Shown here: one piece after another, positions 58,761-64,000 of the stretch
How positions within the stretch are numbered: position 1 is the stretch's first letter
Layout of the letters: the number at the start of each line of letters is the position of its first letter
NCBI GenBank assembly: GCA_964494505.1
Contig: CAZBRO010000003.1
Location: 1 to 64,000, forward strand
Source: CAIYRG01 sp964494505
GTDB taxonomy: Bacteria; Pseudomonadota; Alphaproteobacteria; Micropepsales; Micropepsaceae
Length of the DNA: 64,000 nt
Direction of reading: 5' to 3'
Notes under the pieces: generated by a model
Database searches by the model: none
What the model saw: only the letters and a program-made list of their open reading frames with translations
Told to the model about the DNA's origin: nothing
Translations under genes and position numbers: made by a program

Positions 58761-58923
58761 TTGCGCTGGGGGACAAGCGCCCTATATTTCACATGCCCCG
58801 GTCAGCCGGGGCAAAAGCGGCGTGCTGCGGAACGACCTTCCGCCCGCCGCTTTCTTCTTGGGTTGGCGCGGCAGCAATGGCGCGCTTTGGTGTCAACACC
58901 ACTTTGGAAGGGTAGGTGCCAGG
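58761..58923 (+). promoter_or_regulatory. speD promoter and attenuator-like leader
   Basis: Promoter TTGCGC (58761-58766), 16-bp spacer, TATATT (58783-58788). The leader begins with hairpin GCCCCGG/CCGGGGC (58795-58812). Next comes a terminator-like hairpin (58814-58853) with arms AAAGCGGCG and CGCCGCTTT, an inner GCGGAA/TTCCGC stem and the tract TTTCTTCTT. About 65 nt then remain to the speD ATG, with AGG just before it. A terminator in front of the gene suggests control of elongation, for example by polyamine, SAM or a short peptide. The rest of the 310-bp gap (58614-58760) shows no gene. Confidence 0.55.
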
Positions 58924-59403
58924 ATGGCTCAACTCGGACTCGGTGTGGCGGCGATCAATGGAGCAAGAGCCTTAAAGGTTCGCGTTCCGGAGAGGACCGT
59001 CCCGGTTCCTATTCCCGAAGGGGATGCGGATCGCAAGGACCACTTCGTCACGAAAAACGGTTTGGTATTTGCGGGCAGTCACCTGATCATCGATCTTTGG
59101 GAGGCGGAAGGCCTCGACGACAAGGATCGCATTGAGCAGGCAATGATCGATGCAGTGGAAGCGGCAGGAGCAACCCTCCTCCACATTCACCTGCATACCT
59201 TTACGCCCGGCGGGGGCGTGAGCGGCGTCGCTGTATTGGCCGAAAGCCACATCAGCGTTCATACATGGCCCGAACGCGGTTATGCCGCGTTCGATATTTT
59301 CATGTGCGGCAATGCCGAACCTCGCAAGGCGTTCGCGGTGTTGAAGCAGGCTTTCGCACCAAAGCGCGTTGTGCTCGGTGAGCACAAGCGCGGCGTTCTC
59401 TAA
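58924..59403 (+). CDS. speD: S-adenosylmethionine decarboxylase proenzyme
   Basis: 159 residues. Pyruvoyl enzyme: self-cleavage between E107 and S108 in AESHISVHTWPERGYAA makes the beta and alpha chains. GATLLHIHLHTFTPGGGVSG, upstream, carries other active-site residues. It provides decarboxylated SAM to SpeE. The N-terminus has about 35 extra residues (INGARALKVRVPERTVPVPI) compared with the minimal bacterial form. A strong terminator hairpin follows the stop. Confidence 0.95.
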   Translation: MAQLGLGVAAINGARALKVRVPERTVPVPIPEGDADRKDHFVTKNGLVFAGSHLIIDLWEAEGLDDKDRIEQAMIDAVEAAGATLLHIHLHTFTPGGGVSGVAVLAESHISVHTWPERGYAAFDIFMCGNAEPRKAFAVLKQAFAPKRVVLGEHKRGVL

Positions 59404-59447
59404 GTCCTGCCTATTACGTCCGGGCAACCGGGCGTGTTAACGACATA

Positions 59448-59477
59448 ACGGGAAGGATGCTGTAGCATCCTTCCCGT
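59448..59477 (+). terminator. terminator hairpin after speD
   Basis: ACGGGAAGGATGC (59448-59460) pairs perfectly with GCATCCTTCCCGT (59465-59477) around TGTA. The following CTTGCTATTT is only weakly T-rich. It isolates speD from the flavoprotein operon. Confidence 0.75.
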
Positions 59478-59568
59478 CTTGCTATTTGGGCTTAACTTTC
59501 CCGATTGAACTGGAGACATCGCTAGTAGCGGAGCCTTGGGCGTAGCATTCGCCCACGGTCAGGGGGAC

Positions 59569-61107
59569 ATGGATCGTTACGACGCCGCCGTCCTGGGTTC
59601 AGGACCGGAGGGGCTCGTCGCTGCCGTCGTGCTTGCACGCGCGGGCCTTAAGACGCTTCTGCTGGATAAAGCGGAAGCGCCGGGCGGTCGTGCGCGCTCG
59701 CGCGAATTCCACCCGGGATTTCGCGCGTCGCTCTATTCCGACGAATTGGCTGCCATACCGAACCGGCTCTACCGGAGTCTGGAGCTTGCGCGTCACGGCG
59801 CGGTTTTGCTGCCTTCTCGGGCCTCCGTCTGCCTCTCGGCGAGCGGCGAGAGTGTGCTTTTCGCCGACGAAGGGCTGAATGCGTTGAGCGTTCCGCCCGC
59901 TATGCTGCCTGGGCTCACGGCATTCCGGCGCCAGATCGAGACGGCGCGCGCGGCGATCGAAAATCGCGCCGCGTTGATCGCGACACCGAAACGGCGGCGC
60001 TGGTTCGGAGCGCGCAACGCCGATGATCGCTCGCCCGCTTGGCCGGATTCCGGGTTTTTGGCCGCATCGCTCGACGAACTGCTCGGCACGCATATTTGCG
60101 ATTCCACGCTTCGGCTCCATCTCGCGGCGGATGCGGTTTCGGGCCGTGCCGTCTCTCCGTTTCTGACCGGAACGGCGCTCCACGCGCTTGCGCCGGGTGT
60201 CGGGGGCTCGGGACAGCCGCCGTCCGGATTGGGACGGCTTGCCGCCGCTCTTGCGGCCGAGGCGCGAGCCTCGGGCGTAACGCTCCGCTGCGGCGCCGAG
60301 GTCACCGACATCCACATCCGGCACGGACGCGTGAGCTCGCTCGTGGTCGCAGGCACGGCAGAGGTCGAGACCAGGGCAATCGTCTCCGCGCTCGATCTGA
60401 AGCGCACCATGCTCGGTCTGATCCACTGGAAGGAGCTGCCCGATCCGCTGGTCAAGCGCGTGGGGCGCTTCCGCATGGCGGGTGCTCGCGCCCGCGTGCT
60501 GTTTGCGCTCGACGGGCGTCCCTGTTTCGCGTTCGGCCGCGATCCGCCGGGCGCGGGCTCAGGTCCCATCCACGTCATCGGCACGATGGAAGCGCTGTCA
60601 TCGGCGCACGATGTCTGGCGCGCCGGCGTGTTGCCGGAAGCAGGGCTGGTGACGCTGCGTGTGCCGTCGCTGGCCGATCCCCGACTCGCGCCGATCGGCA
60701 AGGCGACCATGACGGCAACCCTCTCCGCGATACCGGCGCAATTGTTCGACGGTCCCTGGAACGAGGAAAAGCGGTCCCGCCTCGTGGCGCTGGCGCTCGC
60801 GGCCGCCGAGCGCGCGATGCCAGGCGTCACCTCGCTCGTGCTCGCGCACCAAACCGTCACAGGAGCCGATCTCGAAACCGAACTCGGTCTTACCGGTGGC
60901 GATCTCGAAGGCGGCGAGATAGCGCCCGATCAGGTTCTGGGCTTCCGCCCCTTCGGCGAGCCGGAGTGGCAGGACGCGCGCACGCCCATCCACGGGCTCT
61001 ATCTCGCGGGCTCATCGGCCGCGGGCGCGCCGTTCTTCCTGGGCGTCGCCGGCGAGCGCGCCGCGCGCGCCATGCTCGCCGATTTGCGGGAAGGGCGTCT
61101 CAAATGA
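59569..61107 (+). CDS. phytoene-dehydrogenase-like FAD oxidoreductase (first of two)
   Basis: 512 residues from ATG 59569, with AGGGGGAC upstream. The N-terminal FAD loop is GSGPEGLVAAVVLARAGLKT, followed by GGRARSREFHPGF, the second glycine motif of the phytoene dehydrogenase/NAD(P)-FAD superfamily. The C-terminal FAD contact is IHGLYLAGSSAAGAPFFLGV. No carotenoid gene is near, so a desaturase role in carotenoids is doubtful. It overlaps the second flavoprotein gene by ATGA. The substrate is unknown. Confidence 0.85.
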   Translation: MDRYDAAVLGSGPEGLVAAVVLARAGLKTLLLDKAEAPGGRARSREFHPGFRASLYSDELAAIPNRLYRSLELARHGAVLLPSRASVCLSASGESVLFADEGLNALSVPPAMLPGLTAFRRQIETARAAIENRAALIATPKRRRWFGARNADDRSPAWPDSGFLAASLDELLGTHICDSTLRLHLAADAVSGRAVSPFLTGTALHALAPGVGGSGQPPSGLGRLAAALAAEARASGVTLRCGAEVTDIHIRHGRVSSLVVAGTAEVETRAIVSALDLKRTMLGLIHWKELPDPLVKRVGRFRMAGARARVLFALDGRPCFAFGRDPPGAGSGPIHVIGTMEALSSAHDVWRAGVLPEAGLVTLRVPSLADPRLAPIGKATMTATLSAIPAQLFDGPWNEEKRSRLVALALAAAERAMPGVTSLVLAHQTVTGADLETELGLTGGDLEGGEIAPDQVLGFRPFGEPEWQDARTPIHGLYLAGSSAAGAPFFLGVAGERAARAMLADLREGRLK

Positions 61108-62594
61108 GACGGAACGGACGCAGCGATCATTATGACGCGGTGATCGTGGGCGGCGGCGTCGGCGCCCTGACGGCGGCCGCCTATCTCGCGCGAGGCGGCG
61201 GCCGCGTCCTGCTTTTGGAGTCGGGAGAGCGCTTCTGCGGCAACGCCAAAACCGTGGAATTCGCTCCGGGCTATCGCGCGCCTTTGTTCTCGCACATGGT
61301 TTGCGGACTCGATGGCCGCGTGCTGCGCGAACTCGGTCTGGCGAAGGCCGGACTCGAATTCGCGCAACAGGATGTGAAGCTCATCGCGCTGAGGCCGGGC
61401 GGCAAGCACATCGTGCTGTCCCAACATCGCGGCGTCTCCGCCAGCGAGACCGGGGATGAGAGCCACGCCTATCGCGCCTTCCAAAAGGAGGCCGCGCGGA
61501 TGGCCGGCCTCCTCGCTCCGTTGTGGGACGGAACGCTGGAATCGTCGGCGGCCGCGGCGGCGCTTGTTCAACGCTTGCACCTTAACCCGCGCGACGCCGA
61601 GCGCGTGAACGCGCTCGTGCGCCTGAGTGCCGCGGCCTATCTCGATCTCCGGTTCGGCAACGATGCGCTGAAGGCCGCACTCGCCTTCGATGTCTTCCCG
61701 AGCGGAATGTCGCCGCAGGAAGCAGGCTCCGCGCTCGCGCTGATCTGGCGCCAGGGCCATGGCGGCGTCAGTCAAATCCGTGGCGGGCCAGCCGCGCTTG
61801 CGATTGCGCTCGAAACGGCAGCGCGTGACGCGGGCGCCGAACTGCGCGGCTCGTCTCCCGTCGCCTCCATCGTCGTAGAGAAGCGCCGCGCCATCGGCGT
61901 CACGCTCGAAAATGGGGAGATGATTTCCGCCAAGGCGGTGCTGACGAGCCTGAATGCGCGTTCGGCGCTTCTCGGGCTCGTGCTGCCGGAGGCGCTCGGC
62001 TTCGGCACGGCAGCGAACGTACCCGCGCCGCCGCGGCTCGCCACCGCGCAGCTGATGCTCGCGCTGAACGGTCCGCCGCCTTTTGCGGGGCTGAAGCAAG
62101 GCGATCTCGGCGCGCGCTTCCTGATCGCGGAGCGGCCGGAGATTGCCGCCGAAGCCAAGGGCGCCGCACTGACGGGCGTCATTCCGGACGAATTCGTCAT
62201 CGAAGCGGCAGTCCCGACCGCGGCGGACCCCGCTCTCGCTCCGCCCGGCTGCCATGTGCTGTCGGCCCTGCTGCCCTATATGCCGGCCTCACCATGCGGC
62301 GGCTGGGAAACGGAGTGCGAGGGCTTGCGCAAGCGCGCGATGGCGATGCTCGAATGGTTCGCGCCGGGCCTCAAGGATCGCGTCGTCGCGCATCGGCTTT
62401 CCATCCGAGGGGCCGCCAATTCCAGCCCGCCGCTCTCGCGGCTGATCGCGCCTTATGATTTTCGCCTGCGCACGCCGATCGCCGGGCTCTTTTTATGCGG
62501 CCGCGGCACCGAACCGTTGGACGCGCTGTGCGGCCGCGCCGGACGCCTGGCCGCTGCGCTCGCCGTCACCCATTCCGCGAGCGGTGCGCCATGA
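61104..62594 (+). CDS. phytoene-dehydrogenase-like FAD oxidoreductase (second of two)
   Basis: 496 residues. FAD loop VGGGVGALTAAAYLARGGGR, then GNAKTVEFAPGYRAPLFSHM, with N in place of the usual GGR/GGA, and the closing LFLCGRGTEPLDALCGRAGR. Similar layout to its neighbour but clearly diverged, so the pair may form a heterodimer rather than being a recent duplication. It overlaps the previous and following genes by ATGA. The substrate is unknown. Confidence 0.85.
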   Translation: MRRNGRSDHYDAVIVGGGVGALTAAAYLARGGGRVLLLESGERFCGNAKTVEFAPGYRAPLFSHMVCGLDGRVLRELGLAKAGLEFAQQDVKLIALRPGGKHIVLSQHRGVSASETGDESHAYRAFQKEAARMAGLLAPLWDGTLESSAAAAALVQRLHLNPRDAERVNALVRLSAAAYLDLRFGNDALKAALAFDVFPSGMSPQEAGSALALIWRQGHGGVSQIRGGPAALAIALETAARDAGAELRGSSPVASIVVEKRRAIGVTLENGEMISAKAVLTSLNARSALLGLVLPEALGFGTAANVPAPPRLATAQLMLALNGPPPFAGLKQGDLGARFLIAERPEIAAEAKGAALTGVIPDEFVIEAAVPTAADPALAPPGCHVLSALLPYMPASPCGGWETECEGLRKRAMAMLEWFAPGLKDRVVAHRLSIRGAANSSPPLSRLIAPYDFRLRTPIAGLFLCGRGTEPLDALCGRAGRLAAALAVTHSASGAP

Positions 62595-63631
62595 TCGGCG
62601 AACTCCATCCCACGCCGTTCCACGCACGCACCGCCGCGTGCAACCGGACCAATGCGTGGACCACGCGCAGCGGTTTCACCGTCCCCGTCCATTACGGCGA
62701 TCCGGCCGGCGAAGCTTTGGCGCCGCGCATGTCGGCGGCGATGATCGACATCTCGCCGTTGCAGGATTTGCGCATTCACGGTCCTGGTGCGGCGACGATG
62801 CTGGAGGCAGCGTGCGGCGCATCGTTGCGTGACCTTCCCTCCGGGCGTTCCGAAGCGGTGCATTGGTGCGCCGATGGCGGCGGCCTGCGCGGCTATGGCG
62901 TGGTGTCGCGGTTCGGCGAGCAGGAGTTCCTGCTCCGCGGCATCGATGCCGATATCGGCTGGTTCGCCGCCGCGAGTCCCCGGTTCGGGGCGACGGTCGA
63001 AGACGTGACGGCAACGCGCGGGCTCTTGTTGCTGAGCGGAGTTTACGCTCTGGCGGCGCTGATCTCCGCGCGGCTGGAAGTCTCCGCGCTCGAACGCAAC
63101 GATCATGTCGGGCTCGACTGGAACGGGGTTCCGGTGACGGTGTTCCGCGGGACGCTCGGATACGAGATCGCCTGCACACCCGAAGATGCGGTGTTGCTGT
63201 TTGACCGGGTACTGCGTGCCGGCCGCCTGGTAGATTTGCGTCTCGCGGGCGAGCAGGCATTCCATCTTCTCCATCTCGAAGCGGGGTTGCCCATGCCGCA
63301 CGCCGATTTCGCACCCGCCCGCGAAAATCTCGCGACCACCCCGTTGCCGTCGGGCCTTGGATTTCCGGACCCGGAAGGTGACGGCGGCGCATCGGGTCCC
63401 GTGCTCGCCGGGCTGGAATTGGAAGCGGAGACGCCGGTTTCCTTTGTCCCGGTCTATGCCGGCACCGAGGAAGTGGGGCGCACGATGCGAGGGCTCTATT
63501 CGCCCGCTCTCAAAAGTGCTGTCGCGCTGGCGCAGCTTTCGCCTGTGTGCGCCCGCCCGGGAACCCTGCTCAGCCTGCGGGCTGCCGGCGCGGAAATTCC
63601 TGCGCGCGTGGTCCCGCTCCCGTTCCTCTAG
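62591..63631 (+). CDS. GcvT-like folate-binding aminomethyltransferase family protein
   Basis: 346 residues, the usual length of glycine-cleavage T proteins. RMSAAMIDISPLQDLRIHGPGAATML (in parts), GGGLRGYGVVSRFGEQEFLL, VFRGTLGYEIACTPEDAVLLF and the small C-terminal barrel (VSFVPVYAGTEEVGRTM) follow the GcvT fold. It starts within the second flavoprotein gene (ATGA) and thus shares their pathway. Folate-dependent demethylation of an amine is the simplest guess. GcvH and GcvP are not nearby, so it is not the glycine cleavage T protein itself. Confidence 0.83.
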   Translation: MIGELHPTPFHARTAACNRTNAWTTRSGFTVPVHYGDPAGEALAPRMSAAMIDISPLQDLRIHGPGAATMLEAACGASLRDLPSGRSEAVHWCADGGGLRGYGVVSRFGEQEFLLRGIDADIGWFAAASPRFGATVEDVTATRGLLLLSGVYALAALISARLEVSALERNDHVGLDWNGVPVTVFRGTLGYEIACTPEDAVLLFDRVLRAGRLVDLRLAGEQAFHLLHLEAGLPMPHADFAPARENLATTPLPSGLGFPDPEGDGGASGPVLAGLELEAETPVSFVPVYAGTEEVGRTMRGLYSPALKSAVALAQLSPVCARPGTLLSLRAAGAEIPARVVPLPFL

Positions 63632-64000
63632 ACGAGCGCCGCATAGCGGACTCTGACGAAATCATAATAGGCCCGCTCGAAGGGCCGATTGCCGGCGAGC
63701 AGCCATTTGAGATGGAGCTTGGCGTGATGATCGAAGATCGCCGCCCAGTACGGGTCGATGACGTCATCGGTCACGCTGAGATCGAAGATCGATTCCAGAA
63801 AATTATGCACCAGCATCGCAAACGCGTCGTAGCGCAGAGCCTCGTCCTTGAACGCGTTCTGGAAGTCTTTCGTCCTTGCGACGTCCTGGAACTGCGGATG
63901 GGCGAGATATTCCTTCAGGATATCCACGTACATCGCATCGAGATGCGCATAGTCTCGCCGCTGAATGTCGCGTTTCAGCGTGAAGCGCGCGACCAGAAAC
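63628..64000 (-). CDS. hypothetical protein, N-terminus beyond the window
   Basis: The frame is open to the right edge (FLVARFTLKRDIQRRDYAHL, then DAMYVDILKEYLAHPQF); an internal ATG at 63933 is not the start. At least 123 residues, helical, with many aromatic residues (YDAFAMLVHNFLESIFDLSV, PYWAAIFDHHAKLHLKWLL). The DHHAKLH stretch could bind a metal. I do not recognise the family with confidence; the layout is reminiscent of DUF6082-like proteins with an upstream membrane anchor. Its stop overlaps the GcvT-like gene stop by four bases. Confidence 0.65.
   Translation of the reverse strand, partial: FLVARFTLKRDIQRRDYAHLDAMYVDILKEYLAHPQFQDVARTKDFQNAFKDEALRYDAFAMLVHNFLESIFDLSVTDDVIDPYWAAIFDHHAKLHLKWLLAGNRPFERAYYDFVRVRYAALV

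Noticed and set aside
1..64000. CRISPR arrays or rRNA genes
   Set aside because: No regularly spaced direct repeats with unique spacers and no rRNA-like stretches were seen. The short repeats found are isolated palindromic or heptad units.

Overview
The window reads as a GC-rich alphaproteobacterial chromosome. Reasons: an RcGTA-like gene transfer agent (GTA) cluster, the cysI unit with DUF2849 and DUF934, a ccmEFH - degP - two-component - glnE block in the order familiar from Rhizobiales, and short GCGAAT-type and GGGGGAGG-type intergenic repeats common in this class. Genus cannot be fixed from the sequence; Rhizobiales or a nearby order is the best guess.

Layout. 0-4.6 kb: a BrnA-like antitoxin at the left edge, a fold-III ornithine decarboxylase, a small secreted protein and the sulfite reductase unit (DUF2849-cysI-DUF934). 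4.7-7.9 kb: a thiamine/riboflavin-precursor or sulfonate type ABC importer. Its operon has been entered by a 440-bp element carrying a DUF559 endonuclease-like gene between inverted palindromic repeats, plus a 141-bp gene-less version. 8-10.4 kb: a class A penicillin-binding protein. 10.65-14.35 kb: a 3,704-bp insertion element with 17-bp terminal inverted repeats, a perfect 8-bp target duplication, an IS1/IS1595-like transposase, three passenger genes and a tRNA-like gene. It sits 24 bp before the first likely start codon of the GTA cluster.

14.4-34.9 kb: a GTA/siphovirus-like head and tail cluster: terminase, portal, protease, HK97 capsid, connectors, tail tube, tail chaperones, a very short tape measure, DUF2460, DUF2163, NlpC/P60, and a giant tip protein with a TIM-barrel-like region. 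Then come DUF2793, small tail-associated proteins, a holin-like protein and a nested spanin pair. No integrase, repressor or replication gene is seen. Two cargo-like genes interrupt the otherwise compact cluster; each shows a single-base frame disruption in a short homopolymer. Heptad GCGAAT hairpins mark four of its gene junctions.

35-40 kb: a candidate structured small RNA, a PepSY-like secreted protein with a FeuPQ/PhoPQ-like two-component system, a DUF2336-like protein and a small hypothetical. 40-52.4 kb: a penicillin-acylase family hydrolase, ccmEFH for cytochrome c maturation, a DegP/Do protease, a second OmpR-type two-component system and glnE. 52.4-57.7 kb: a PotABC-type importer without a local binding protein, and a betaine/choline-type importer with fused permease and binding domains. 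57.7-59.4 kb: divergent speE and speD, speD having an attenuator-like leader; with the ornithine decarboxylase these cover putrescine to spermidine. 59.5-63.6 kb: a tightly overlapping operon of two phytoene-dehydrogenase-like flavoproteins and a GcvT-like folate protein of unknown pathway. An unidentified gene runs off the right edge.
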